This document shows positions 24,640 through 36,851 of a DNA stretch of 64,000 nt, in pieces. Every line of letters begins with the position of its first letter. The first letter of the stretch is position 1. The position numbers and the translations under genes were made by a program. The stretch is from positions 11,928,354 through 11,992,353 of the forward strand of contig NC_044289.2 of assembly GCF_004027225.2 (NCBI RefSeq), read 5' to 3'. The stretch comes from Strigops habroptila (taxonomy: Eukaryota; Chordata; Aves; Psittaciformes; Psittacidae). Below the pieces are notes generated by a model that made no database searches, was not told the origin of the DNA, and saw nothing but the letters and a program-made list of their open reading frames with translations.

Positions 24640-27600
24640 GTGAGCCACTTCCAGGCACTGACTGGTTTGCTCTCCTTCCCTATGGTGCTCCAAGAAGCCT
24701 GGTTGTCTTTATAGATGCATATGGTTTGGTGGCTTTGGTGGATCCTGCTGACCTACAAGAGAGTGAAGCAAGAGGTGGAGGGGTCCCTCCGAATCAGGCT
24801 CTTAACCTCATTAGTGGACCTTGCAAACTGCATCTGCACTGCCCCTAAGGAGCCTTGTTGCTCAAAACATCCATGAAACCATCCTGGCATAGCTCCAGAA
24901 GCGCAGAGACTCCTGGTAACTGGCTATTGATTTCTGTCCCAGAGTGTTCTGCGCATCCTCCTGTTGACCCTCCTGAACTGGTCCTACCAAAGATGAGCCG
25001 TAGCTATTTGGGAACTCCTGCTTTGTGGTTCTGACATCAAAGCCATCAAATCCAGCCATTTTCGCCCCTGCCAGCAGCCAGGAATGTGTTTAGCATCTCC
25101 AGTCCTCCAGCCACTTCCAGTTCCTCCACAGGAATGGGCTCAGACCAAGCACCCACCAGCTCCATCAGGGTCTCTCTGCCAAGCTCCCATCCAGGTCTGG
25201 GGTCAGAATTTGCTCTGGGAACATCCCTCATGGGAAGTGCCTGCAGAAACAACTGAGGTTTCTATGAACCAAGGCAAATTTCAGAGGAAAAAGGAACTCT
25301 GATTCCACGAACGCCTCTTTATGCTGATCTACCAGTTTACGCTGGTAAAGATGTTTTAATCTCCCTTTCTCAGAAGGGTGTATAGGGATATTTTTGTACA
25401 TTGGGCTCAGTGCTAGGGTCTTCTCCCCAGGGAGACAGGTCCAGTTCCCATCTGAGGACAGAATGATTAACTCACTGGCTCAGGAGCCGCTGGGACAGCA
25501 GCAGTGCCACTGCCACCAGCCATAGCAGGCATTTAGCTCCATTTGTTCTCTCCTCCAGGCAAAGAGGACCAGCCTGGGAAAGGCACTGTTCCCTAGGGAG
25601 CCCTTATGTCCTCTGGTACCTGGACCTCAGCTGGCATTGCTCAGAATGGGGAGTTTCACAAGGAGGAGGAAGGAGAAAGTCCAGATGTGTGCATTTGAGG
25701 GGGTCATCCCAGGTCTGAAGCAGGATTTGACCCTCTTGTTTTGCCCAGTGATGGGGAATCAAACCCAGGCCACCTGCACCCTGCTCCAAGAGTAACTGGA
25801 GTCATCAGAAAAATGAGCCTGTTAAAGAGGTGTCTGCAAAACCCGCACTCCAATGTTGTAAAAATGCGGCTGAAAGTCCTGTTCTCTCTCAGATCATACG
25901 TTTATGGGCATAAAGAGCTTTTATAGGTAGATTAACTTCATTAAAGTTGAAAGCACTCATTAATATCACTGTAACTCAGTCTAATAATACCTTAATCTGG
26001 CTGGGTTCATCTCTGTGATGAAGCTGCTCCTCTGCGGGTGCCTGTACCTATTGCTGAGGCTTCCCCTCTTTTCCCTCTGCCCTCCGTCGTGTTTGCACGT
26101 CTGTGTTGGATGGTGCTGGACCAGGGTTGTGCCAGAGGGCTTGCTCAGCACCGAGGCCATGCATGGTGGGAGTCTACGTGGATCCACAGATGTAGAGTCT
26201 CACTTGAGGATGGAGGACAGGGGTAGTTCTGCCCTTGTGCCCTCAGGATGTGGCTCATGCTTTCAAGCTCTGGCTCTTTGCTCACTCCTATGGGAAGTCT
26301 TTGCACATAACATGGAGTACTTCTGGAGGTAGCTGAAATGCTTGGCTTTGTGCCGGTCAGTGGGTTGGGTTTTAGAAGGGGTGTGATGCTGAGGAATGAG
26401 GGTCAGCACGAGGGTGAGTTTTGGGAAGGCCAAAACTGCAGAGCAGTTCCTGAGATGGCCTTAGACCTGCCTGATCTTCTGTTTGGTTTGGAGTTTCTCA
26501 CTCAGGAGAGAGGAGCTCATCCTGTGAGTAGCCACACGGGGCCCTTCTAGAGACAGGAAGGGTTCAGAAGGGGCTCAGGCCAGCTCTTCTGCTCCTCCCT
26601 GGCTGGGAACAGTGTCTTGTCTCTGGTCACTGCCTGCAGGAGATGTTCAGTCTCTTGTCATGGGCATCACCCAAAACGCACAGGCACGGGGCTGCTTCCC
26701 TCATGTCCCTGCCCTTGGCTGTGGGGCTGGGGTGGCCCTGGCAGTATGGCCATGCCTCTCTGCATGCACAAGGACCACATTGCCCGTGGCTCTCGGGGAG
26801 TCCCATCACAGCACCAAGGTGCCAGTCGAGGCTTTCTTCTTGGAGTCCTTTCCCAAACAGCCACCAGCAACACAGGGAAAGAGACAAGGGGTACCCCAGG
26901 AAGTGGCATGAATAGTCTGGGGTGCTTGCTGTGCTGCTGCCTGCTGCTGCCCAGACCCCCACTGTGACCTGCCAGTCACAGAAGGAGGGTCCTTGTCCCT
27001 CTGAGACAGTGCAGGTGGCCTCCAGCCTGGCGCCAGGCTGCCCTTCTGCAGCAGCAGCACCACCAAGATCTGATTTGTTTCCCTGCCTTCCATCGGCCCC
27101 ACTAAGCAGGTTTTAATTTTGTTAAATAAATATGAAGTAATGGCAGCGGGGCTGGGAGCCAAATGGCCTGGGGGCATCCTTGAGAGCCAGGCGAGCTCTG
27201 CACAAGGGCAGGGCTCACTGCAGGAGCTGGAGATGGCATCAGGCAGAGCATCCCAGGGCTAGCGGTAGGGCCAGTGGGGTGGTCCTGGGCATGGTGGTGT
27301 GGAGCAGATGCGGCTCCACGCTGCGGTGTGCTCACAGCGCCTTGCTGCCTTCAGAGCAATTTCTAAATGGCTGCTAAACATCACTGTCAGAAGCACACTC
27401 ATCTTCCCTTCCTAATTAGTGGATCAGACAGTAATTTGTAATCCTTTTGAATAGGAAGATCTTAGTGTCTAGCCCTGGAGCCTGGGCAGGACACAGGCAA
27501 TGGCAGCATGGAGCAGAGCATGCCCCAGTCAGCAAGGTGTTCAGGCAGGGGTAAAGCAGAAGGGCTTCCTTCAGGGTCCTCTCCCCTGTCTGTTTGGTCC

Positions 27601-30600
27601 AATGCACCTTCCATCTTCCTTCTTCTGAGTTTTGGCGTTTTTGTTTTTCTTTGTGATACCAAGTGTAAAAGGATCAGTGTGGCAGCCCCAGCAGCAGGCT
27701 GGCCACAACTCAGCTCCTGCTTGTCTCCAGGGTGGTGGAGGTGGCAGGGTGGCATCGCCAGTGGGAGCCGGAGCCCTTTGCACCACTGGCGAGCTGGCTG
27801 GGCAGGGGCACGCTGGAGCTGGGATGGGCTGGGATGGGGGAAGTTCCCCAGGGCAAACCCATCCTGGTGTGGATCTGGTCTGAGGTGTGCTGGTGTTTGC
27901 ATTGCCAAGGCTGAGGACAAAATGAGTTCTGGGAGCAGAAGAGGGAAAAAAGCCAAAAAGTGGAAAAATAAGATGCAAAGGAAGAGGGAATGAGGGAGGT
28001 GCACAGAGGGCAAGGCAGTGAGCAGGACCCAGGAGAGATGGGCAGGGAGAGGAGGCCAGCATGGAGATGGGCTGCGCTGGTGGCTGTCAAGAGCAGCATG
28101 TGAGGCACAAGTTTGGTGTGACAGCCACAGCCTATCCCAACTGTCAGCATCTCCATGTGGCCCTTGGGCAGACCAGGCCATGCTCTAGGGAGCAAGGCAG
28201 AGGGTGGGGATGGAGGTGGAGGCTCACAGCGGGGTCACAGCAGCTTCCCTGCATGCATAAGAGCAGTGAAGAAGAAAGTATTTGTGGTGTGGAGTGGGGA
28301 GAAGGGCAGCAGGCAGACCCGTGGGCACAGGGTGATGATGGGTGTTGAGGTCCATAGGAAGCTCATAGATTTATTAAAACAGCAATGACAGGCAGGATCA
28401 GTGGTTTGTGCAGGCTGATGAGACCAAGGAGAGGGTCATGCAGCCCTCACCATGTTACAGATGGCACTGAGCAGCCCCTTTCTTGTGGTGTGTTCAGCAT
28501 CAATTAATCTGTGGAAAGCATCTCTGTCCCACATGCATTAACCTTTACAAATGGCTTAATAGAGGTGCAGCCACAAAGCATGGGAAGGGTCATGGTTGTG
28601 TTGTCAACCCTGGCATCAAGAGCCCGGCCCTGGGAGGCACAGCCTTGGGGGGGGCAAGTTCCCAGGGGGCAGGCCAGGGGGGTCAGAGCCATCCCTGGTC
28701 ACAGAGCAGAGATCTTGATGGAAGGAAGCAGCTACAAGCAGTGACTTCAAGGAACACCACTTTCCTATTGCATTTCTACAGCCTTTAGAAGCAAGTGTTT
28801 ATAATAGCACTGGTGACTCACTGAGCGCGCTTTACTCACCAGTTAATGACTGAGCAGAGTTCCAGGGCTCTTAGTGATTCTGACTGAGACAAACTCAACC
28901 TTTCTCCCAGATCTCTGTTAAGATAGGACAGTGGTCTGGGGCATTCAGAGTGGGCAGGTGAGCAGCACAGACAAGGAGGCATCAGCTTATCCCAGTCCCA
29001 GCTCCCCACAGCTCCTCTGGTGCTGAGGGTCTGCATCAGAGCCAAAGGTAACATGAGAAAGCAAGTGATTTCTCAGCAAGGCTGGAGCGTTGCACATGTA
29101 GAGGCTGCAGAAACCCCACATGCTGGTTCTGGTGCTCATTCTTGCAAACCCCCACAGAAGCACCCCAAGGCAGCTTCCCACACGTCCATGGAGAGGGTGG
29201 TGAGAACCATCCAGTTTCTTGAGGAGCAGGAGGAGGTGTCAGTGGAGTGGAGGGGGCACCATGGCTGGAACAGAGAGCTGGGAAGCCTCAGGAGCTGCAC
29301 TTACTTTGGTCCCTGGCCTTACACAAAGTTATGAGTCTGCTTCGGGGATGAACAAGAGGTTCCTGGAAGACAAGGTTTGAGCCAGGCCTGGCTATAAGTG
29401 GCTTGCAAGGAACAAAGCATGGGAACAGGGTCACCACACCGTGCAGGACCTTTGTGCACCATCACAGGCTGGATCCAGAGGGGGACAGGTTTGGGCTTTC
29501 TGCAAGAGAGCATGTCCCACCAGCATGCCCAAGCTTGCTGTCCTGGTCATCCACCAAGTGAAACATCCCCTTTGGTGTGTGCTGATTGCAGGAGGTCCCC
29601 TCCTGGCCATAGCCAGGTCGGTGATGGGCACAGAAGCCCATCATCTGCCTAGTCCTGGTCCTTCTGCAGCAGATGAGCTTCCCCCAGCTCTACCCCATCT
29701 CACTACGCTGTGCCACCAACAGTGAATCACGAAGCCAGGGTGAGCAAGTGCTTGCAGGTAATCACAAGAAGCCTGTCATCACTGCCGTGGGCTTCACCCT
29801 CCAACCTGCCACGCTCGTCACGCTCGCCAGGGAGGGTTTGGTGGCCCCCAGCACTCACTGCCTGGTGTAGGCAAACCAGAGGCCAACCCATCACAAGCCC
29901 ACCACAAGCCACCACTTCACTCCCTGTGAAGTGGGAGTGTTGACACCAGCACTGGCATTGGGGTAGATATAAATCACACTATCAGTTGGATCAGAACACT
30001 TCCTTTGTGTGCTGCCAGCACACATGGGTGGCTCACAGCCCTCCTGGGGTGGCTGTGAAGGCTGGAGGGATCAGGGCTTGATCCCTGGGGCTGAGGGGGG
30101 TGTCTGGAGGATGGATCCAGGGCAGCAGTAGCTGGAGGGGTGATGCCTCACCCCTGTAGTGCAGGGAAAGGGCTCATCCTCTGTCATAACCAGGCACGTT
30201 CCAGTTCATGTAAACCAGAGAAACTCCTCCTTGGTCAGAGGGACTGTAAAGGGGGAACAGTGGGAGTTTCTGAGGGCTTCACAGGCTCCTATAATCCTGG
30301 AGCAGGGGCTGGAGAAGGGCTGCTGCTGGCAGGCTCAGCCCCACATGGACATGGGGTTCAGTGGGACAGCCCCAGCACCTGCATTGCCTGTGGATGCGGT
30401 TCCTGCAAATCCATCCTCCAAACTGCTTTTGACAGCACCACAGGGTTTGAGCTACTTGTTCTGCTGTAACAGGGTAGTTCATGGCTGTCCCATCATCTTA
30501 CCAGACTGAGAGGTGTCCTGTGGGCACAGAGACCTGCCAGCGTTGGCCCCAGCGCTTGGATGTGCAGGACCCCTGGTATCAGCAGGGCCTTGGACATCCC

Positions 30601-31206
30601 TGGCTCAGCCCTGGCCATCTGGGAGTCCCAGGCCTCCAGGGAGGGCAGAGGCAGCTCTGTGTGCATGTGATGGACAGGGGGAAATTCACTTTAAGGTGGT
30701 TTTTTTTCCCTAGCTTTTCCTTTTTCTCCCTAAGTTACCAAATCTGAGACAGAGAGCTGGCTGTTTGCATTTGCCACGTATACACATGATGTTACATCTA
30801 TACATTATCTTGACATCAAAGGGGAAGTATGACATTTCTCTGGCTGTGCAGGCAAGAAAGGACACTGCCTGCTTTTGGGAGAGAAGAGGTTATTATCAGA
30901 GGGTCACAGGCAGCTCCTGGAAAGGAGAATGAGAAATAAGGACAGAGACCACAGAACTGGGAGCAACAGCGAGGCAATGCAAAAGCAAATCTTCTCCTGG
31001 TCTTTTAATCTTCCCCCTTTATTAAAGCAGGGCAGGAGCGAGCCTCTCACAGCATGGCCTTAGGTATTATTTTAAGGAAAAAGGATCTGCAAACGTGATG
31101 GCTGGAGGGAGTTGGGGGATTTTGTTTGGGGAGGAGACTAAAGGAAATCTATCCGCATACAAAGCTTTACCGCAGCGAGGCTCAAGGTTAAGCCAACACA
31201 GCTGCC
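24640..31206. other. Putative long intron; no gene recognised
   Basis: Mostly unique sequence. Overlapping open frames of 160-239 codons around 27462-28195 occupy several frames on both strands and have no coding-like pattern. One exon-like patch (29670-29739) is described under findings. A TTTATT at 31018-31023 reads AATAAA on the minus strand, downstream of the minus-strand frame at 31207-32262. No interspersed repeat is recognised. Confidence 0.4.
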
Positions 31207-32262
31207 TTACCCTCGACGTGGGGACCTCAGCTTGTGCCACCAGCTCAGCTCCCGGAGTTCAGCTCCCATCCCATGGGAGCAGATGACCAGCTCATCCCCA
31301 TGCACTGAGCCCTCTCCTTGTGTGGAGCTGCCCTCACGGGGCTGGGCAGCCTTGGCCGAGCTCCTACAGGCAGATGGGCAGCCCGAGGAGCCTGTCCTGC
31401 CTCCAGCCTGCCAGATGCTGCCTAAGCAGCACCCACAGTTTGCCAGATGACAGCTTGCTTCCCACCCCAATGGTGTCCCAGCCACCGGCTCCTGGGCTTT
31501 CCATCGGTGCAAGGTCGGATGCTCCCAAGGGCTGTTTTCCCTGCTGTGGAGAGCTGTGGAGTGTCTTCTGCTGAGCCGCCTCCTTTCTGCTCCGTCTGAC
31601 TCCTCACAGCGGGAAGAAGCACAATGGGACAGTGGCAGTGATACCACCCAGCCAGGCTGCTTCCGAAAGGATCCTGGATCCAGCCCTTGCTCTTCCCTGA
31701 GGCTTTTCACACCAAAGCAGTGCAGCCGAGCTCCCCTCTCCACCGCACATACACCGCGGGAATGCAAACAAACCTGCCTCGAGGATTTACTGCAATGAAA
31801 CTGGGTATGAAAAACAGGCTGGAAAAAACTTCCAAGCCTGAGACTGGTGGTAAGTCCTACTGGGGAGATTCTGTAGGGAGTCGGTGCTGGAGGGTCCTTG
31901 TGGAGGTGACCTGTCCTGATCTGCTCGGCGCCTCCAGAGCTGGTGGAGCTGGTGCAGATGAGTTTGCAACTGGAGAGCAGCAAACCGCAAGGATGTGCAT
32001 GTGCTGAAGATTTCTTGTCTGGCTCAGGGGAAGCCTGGAAGGCAAAAAGGCTCCCGCTGTCCTCTGAGCAGCCAAGGTCATTCCTGGGAGCCAGGGCAGA
32101 TGCTGACTGCCACGTGGCTGATGCCCGCAGCACCAAGGGGTAATTAGCTGGAAAGACGGTCAAGCAGCACAGGAAACAGGCAAGGAGAGGAAGGAAACAG
32201 CAGAGACGTGCCCAGATCAGGGCCTGAGGAGGATGCTCTTCTCTCCGGAGGTACTTCTCCAT
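31207..32262 (-). CDS. Unusually long minus-strand open frame, 351 codons, unknown product (coding status doubtful)
   Basis: Seen: the frame starts at an ATG (32260-32262) with A at -3 and G at +4, a favourable start context, and runs to a stop at 31207. An open extension continues upstream without an ATG to about 32331. The first 40 residues look like a signal anchor: basic MEKYLRREEH, then a hydrophobic Cys/Leu/Phe-rich stretch (about residues 20-37). The rest is rich in Ser, Arg, Cys, His and Trp, with no domain I recognise and a composition like chance translation. An AATAAA lies on the same strand about 185 bases past the stop. It is intronless and antisense to the proposed plus-strand gene. 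A single-exon gene or a transcript inside the intron is possible; a chance frame in TA-poor DNA is more likely. Confidence 0.15.
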   Translation of the reverse strand: MEKYLRREEHPPQALIWARLCCFLPLLACFLCCLTVFPANYPLVLRASATWQSASALAPRNDLGCSEDSGSLFAFQASPEPDKKSSAHAHPCGLLLSSCKLICTSSTSSGGAEQIRTGHLHKDPPAPTPYRISPVGLTTSLRLGSFFQPVFHTQFHCSKSSRQVCLHSRGVCAVERGARLHCFGVKSLREEQGLDPGSFRKQPGWVVSLPLSHCASSRCEESDGAERRRLSRRHSTALHSRENSPWEHPTLHRWKAQEPVAGTPLGWEASCHLANCGCCLGSIWQAGGRTGSSGCPSACRSSAKAAQPREGSSTQGEGSVHGDELVICSHGMGAELRELSWWHKLRSPRRG

Positions 32263-33469
32263 GCTCAGGTATTCAGCCCTTGGAGCACGCACAGATGTGT
32301 GGAGCGAGGGGTGGGCTCTGCTGGCTACCAAACCTCTCTTGGTTGTGCATGAGGGTACCGCAGGCTCCCCATGGTGCCTCTGCAGTGCCCCCAGACATCC
32401 TTCCCTAGCCCTCCACGGACAGATTGTGTTTGTTTCAGCTCAGCGCGCTCATTAGATTCAAGTGGAAGAGTCGATCCGATCAAACTTGGAAACACAAAAA
32501 TAAACGTGCTGGGTTCAGCAGATGGAGGGAACAGCCTGGCAATGGCAGTGCCCCACAGCAAGCGCTCGCAGCAGCTGCTCTGCAGCAGCCCTTGGACACA
32601 CCTTCCCCATGCCATGGAGCGTGGTGCTCCTGCCCCGCGGTGCTGCACGGTGGGGATGCTGGCCATGGCCTTGGGATGGAGCTCTGGGTGATGGGATCCA
32701 GAGCTTTTCCCTCCAGCACTCCTGGCTGAGCATCACACAGGGTTGGGTTTCTCCCTTTTGCTGCCCCATTGCTCTGCATCCCTTGAACCTCCCTGGCAGT
32801 GACCCAGGATTTGCTGTGTGATTCCATCATAAACCTCAGCAGTGTGAACTGCTCATCTCGAAGGAGAACGCTGGGAACAGAGGTGAATGAACCTGTGCAC
32901 TACAATATAGCTGCTAGATGAACATTTTATGGGGTATTTACTTTGCTGAAGTACCTCTGGAGTTGAAGGACTGCTGAAATACATCTTCCCTGTCCTTTCC
33001 AACTTATTAGCACCCGAATCCAGCCTGGCCCATGAAGGGAGCAGCAGTGCCTCTCCTCTGGAGAACTTATGCCCTCTGTGCTAGCTGGGACTGGGGGAAG
33101 GAGGGAAGGATCTGATGGCTCAGACCCCAGCACCAGTGTCCCCAAGCATGGGTCCTGCTGTATTTGTGCACTGGACTCTGGCACTGCTATTCCAGCATGG
33201 ATTTTAAATCCTCTGTGGGTGGTTTCAGTGATCCTGGCAGCTCTCCTCAAAGGCTGCTTTATGGCCTGATGTGTTCATCTTGCTGCTCAGAGTGTGCTGA
33301 TGATAAACCAGAGTTTCCTCAGGGAATGGTGTTGCACAGACCAAGTACTGTCTTGCCAAGAGTGCCCATCCTTCCAAGGTGGATGCTCTTGGCTGCTCTG
33401 GCTCCTAGTCTGCTTGTGTGCTGGATGAAGAGGCCGAGAGTCTGGGCTTTAGGAGATAAAAGCTCCATC
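32263..33469. other. Putative intron sequence; nothing recognised
   Basis: Unique sequence. Several short frames overlap on both strands around 32325-32830 and look like chance. Confidence 0.4.
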
Positions 33470-33560
33470 CTTGGATCTTCTCTTGGTTCCCTGTGACCTT
33501 TGGCAAGTCATTGCCCCTCTGTACCTCATAATACCTAGTTGCAAGGCAGATGTAGGGCTC
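33470..33560 (+). repeat. Probable ancient MIR-like SINE relic
   Basis: CCCTGTGACCTTTGGCAAGTCATT followed by CCCCTCTGTACCTCA resembles the MIR core/tail pattern (a GTGACCTTGGGCAAGTCACTT-type block, then CTCTGTGCCTCAGTTT). The match is short and diverged, as expected for an element that predates birds. The call rests on memory of the consensus. Confidence 0.45.
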
Positions 33561-36007
33561 ATAAAGTACTGGGGAAGGTCTTTCTACTGGCGATGTGCAA
33601 GCCTCATGCCACTGTCATCAGCCCACTGGGAAACGATGGGGCTGGGATGAACCTTACCATTTGCACTTTCCAGTCTGGGAAACCTCCTGCCACTGGCAAA
33701 TGCTTCTGGGTTTGCCTCAAGGTCTTGTGAATACTGGGGTTGTCCAGGACACTGAAGCAAACTTCTATAAAGAAAAGCAAGCAGGGCTTTGTGCTTTGCT
33801 TTGTAGCAGGTGACCTGCTCAGAATTAGGCAGTCACACCTGCTCTCTCAGTGCTAGCTGAGTTTTAGAGCTGGCAGAGAATGACCTGGGAGGCAGCCGGA
33901 ATAAAAGGCTCTGGTTAGTGTTTGGGACTGAGGGAAGAAGAATTGAAACCTATTGGAGATTGCTTTGGTCCTGAGGAAAAAGGAAGTAGAGTGGGGGGAG
34001 ACTGGTTCCTGGGCTGTGCTGAGTGGTGTGCACCATGGATGGGACTTACCCTGAGGCCCTCAGCGAGCTTGCCTGGTGGTCACAGCCCCTGTCTTTGCAG
34101 GGGTGGTCAGTATCCACTTGGCATCTAGTGCAGAAACAGGAGTTTTGAACTCTTCTGTCTTATGAACGCAGTATGGTTTATTTCTACCCAAATCTCTTTT
34201 CCCCCCTTGCCAAGCACGCTGTCTGACCAGCAGCAATTGACACAGCAAATGGCAGTAATGACCTTTATAGTGTGCTCTGTGAGATCTCTGTGAATGCCCT
34301 CAAAAAAGAATACACCAGATGTTTGGGGGTTTCTGCTCTGCGGAGATAGGGCCAGGACATGACACAGTGCAGCAGAAGATGTGCAGGAGGGCCTGTGCTG
34401 GACCCGCAGTAATGGTCATTCTGCAGACCTCCGTGTGCTGAGCCTCTGCAATCAGTGATACTAGTGCTGGTCAATAGAGCAGGCACGGGCTGCGGGACCA
34501 GAACCAGGGTGTCCCACCAAGGCTGAGAAGCTGGGAGCTCAGCAGCTCACTGTGCCTCTGCAACTGCAATAGGTCCTGCAAGCCCTCGTGGCTGCTCAGG
34601 ATCTTTCAGTGTTTTGATCTCAGCTCTTCTTGTCTTGCTGCTGTTCAACAGCATATCCAGGAAAATGCTGGGCTCAGGTACTCTTCTCCCATCCATCATC
34701 AATTGTTCTCTTTTCATTTGCTTTTTGGGCTTCACCTTTTTAATCCAGCTGTCTCCTGCCTTACAAACGTTCTTTCCTCAATTACTTACACCAACCTGCG
34801 GGGCTGTCTCCATTCATCCCAGGAGCACAACGAAGGTGTGCACAGAGCCAGGGCTTCACCACCTGAGTGCACAAGAACCTGTACCAGGCTGTGTGTGCCT
34901 TGAGCTCCTCTCCCATCTGTTGGGCATGGGTTGGGATTGGAGATCACCTGTGTGATGGCTCTCAGTGAATGCCTCTGAAGAAGCAGAGCTCTGCAGAGTG
35001 CACCTTATCTCTGGTGTTCAGGAGGCAGAAGAAGGACATCCCAGAGGAGGGAATCCAGTGTCAGCCTGGAGCTGAAGTGCAGTCGGAGCTGGGAGGTACC
35101 AGATCCTCTTAGTGGAAGGAAGCACTATAGAGAGAGATGCTTCCCTACTCTAAAGTTCCCTAATGAGGACTGTGCTATCCTTCTTCTCATGTGGGGTTTC
35201 AGGCTCCTGATATGAAATATGACTTTTGGAGCAATTCTCTGTGTCCTGTGCTCTCCCCTTCTTAGAGCTCCCCCATCTCCTGCACTGAGAAGGCTGCAGG
35301 CACGGAAGGACAGGTCATGTTTGAAGGGATGTGCTGAGCTGCCCTCGGGTGCCAGGGCACACCACAGCCAGCTCTGCTGTGCTGCTTCCCGGACTAGGGA
35401 CCAGCTCAGACCATTCTTGCACCAAGGCTGCTTTATCCTCACTTCTTAATGCTCTTATCTTAAAGGCTCCCCTCAGATTAAAGCCCAGGCAGTCAGTTCC
35501 CTCCCTGGATTTATTTGCAATGCAGTTTTCTTCCTTTAATCTGATCAGAGTGTAAGCTGCTCTTTTCAAAGTGCATGGGGAGGACAGATGTGCATGTCAC
35601 TGGCACAGTGAGACACGCTGACTGAAAGCAGTGGGAAGGTGCCCTGTTCTTTAGCTTGGTGGCACATCTGACTGTTTTGGCTTGAACCCCATTTCTCCTC
35701 TGAGCCTCTGGGAGCAGCTGTGTGATGTCCCACGTACACTAACAGCCATAAGGGGAAAAGTTTGCTTTTGAGCAGGGTGAATTCCTCACCATGCCGGAGT
35801 CTGTTGAGCATCCTGGACACCCTCATCAAGCTGGAACCCAGTCTTTGGTCCATGGAGACCTTGGAGTCAGGGGAGTAGTGCTGTCCATTTCAACAGGACC
35901 CTAGCAGAGGTTTGGGTGACATCTGGGGATTTGACCTCAGCAGTGTGACTGCCACGCATTCATAGTGGGCTGGTTGTTCCTGACGAGCTCATGAGTCCAT
36001 GGCCATG
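33561..36007. other. Putative intron sequence; nothing recognised
   Basis: Unique sequence with no recognisable repeat, exon or RNA. Confidence 0.4.
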
Positions 36008-36049
36008 CTTGGAGCAGGGCTGGAGAAGCTTGGAGCAGGGCTGGAGAAG
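36008..36049 (+). repeat. Perfect tandem duplication, 21-bp unit, two copies
   Basis: The unit CTTGGAGCAGGGCTGGAGAAG is present twice back to back (36008-36028 and 36029-36049). The identity of the copies suggests a recent slippage event. It lies about 370 bases upstream of exon candidate 4. Confidence 0.9.
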
Positions 36050-36421
36050 CCAGGGATGGACTTGCATTCCTGCTGAGTTCCTTCTTGCTTTGCTGAGGGA
36101 TTGGGGAGCTGAGACCACTGCTCTCTGCATGGGTGGCTCCCTGTGAGGGCTCTCCCAGTCCTTCTCATGGGCATCCTGTGGGTCAGCTCCTCTTGGTGTG
36201 TTCCTACGGAAGGCAGGGGCACATGGGGAGCCAGGGAGGGCTGGCTCCAGAGAGGTGCCTGTGGGAGATGCTGGGTACGGGTGTACTCTGAACCTGAGAG
36301 GTGGTGACACATCTGGAGTCTGGGCACCTCCAACACTTGAGGAGGACGACTGCTCTGTGCCGGGGAAGGGACTGGGGTTAATCCATGCCTCCTGCACTCA
36401 CGCTTGTCTTTGCCTCCCCAG

Positions 36422-36557
36422 CCCAAGGAGCCTGCTGAGCACGGCCACAGAGCTGCTGCCTGGCTCTGCGCACCCTGCAGCCAGCGCATGGACCACCACC
36501 GGCCCCCAGCTCGCGAATGACGGCAGCGGAGTCCCCGCGGAGAGCAGCGTCCGGACT
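36422..36557 (+). CDS. Candidate internal coding exon 4 (unidentified gene)
   Basis: Seen: 136 bases between a strong acceptor (CTTGTCTTTGCCTCCCCAG, AG at 36420-36421) and a good donor (GGACT then GTGAGT, GT at 36558). CpG density inside the exon (about 36480-36555) is clearly above the flanking intron. Only one frame is open across it: the first base completes a codon and 45 codons follow, Ser/Thr/Ala/Pro-rich with the segment SLLSTATELLPGSAHPAASA, ending in phase 0. This is the frame delivered by exon candidate 3, so the two agree. An internal ATG at 36517 opens another frame to the donor (MTAAESPRRAASG) and could be a start if upstream exons are untranslated. The low-complexity Ser/Thr-rich product suggests a linker or an extracellular stalk. 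No family is recognised. Confidence 0.45.
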
Positions 36558-36755
36558 GTGAGTGCTCCAGCAGGGCCTGAGGCAGGGCCCCGCAGATCCT
36601 GGTCCTGATCCATGGGGTTTCCTTGGGGAGAAAGGCCAGAGGAGCCTGTGGGTGCTGGGAAGATGTGGGCTCCTCCTCTCTCGGGATGTTGAGAGAGACA
36701 AAGAGAGCCTGAGCATTGAGTGGCAGCAAAGGAGGAGAAGTACAGAGCTTTGGGT
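36558..36755. other. Putative intron start
   Basis: Sequence between the donor of exon candidate 4 and a CR1 terminus. Nothing else is seen. Confidence 0.4.
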
Positions 36756-36851
36756 GACATGGTTTAGTGTGAGGTGTCCCTGCCCATGGCAGGGGGTTGG
36801 AACTGGATGATCTTAAGGTCCTTTCCAACCCAAATCATTCTGTGATTCTAA
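36756..36851 (+). repeat. CR1 LINE extreme 3' end fragment, plus orientation
   Basis: GTGTCCCTGCCCATGGCAGGGGGTTGGAACTGGATGATCTTAAGGTCC and CCTTTCCAACCCAAATCATTCTGTGATTCTA give the CR1 3' UTR end in sense orientation, with its terminal octamer-like units on the right. Only about 95 bases are kept. It begins within 200 bases of the donor of exon candidate 4. Confidence 0.92.

Noticed and set aside
27462..28195. Long overlapping frames on both strands (up to 239 codons)
   Set aside because: Frames in several phases overlap, hydrophobic stretches are pyrimidine-tract translations, and no start context or splice evidence exists.
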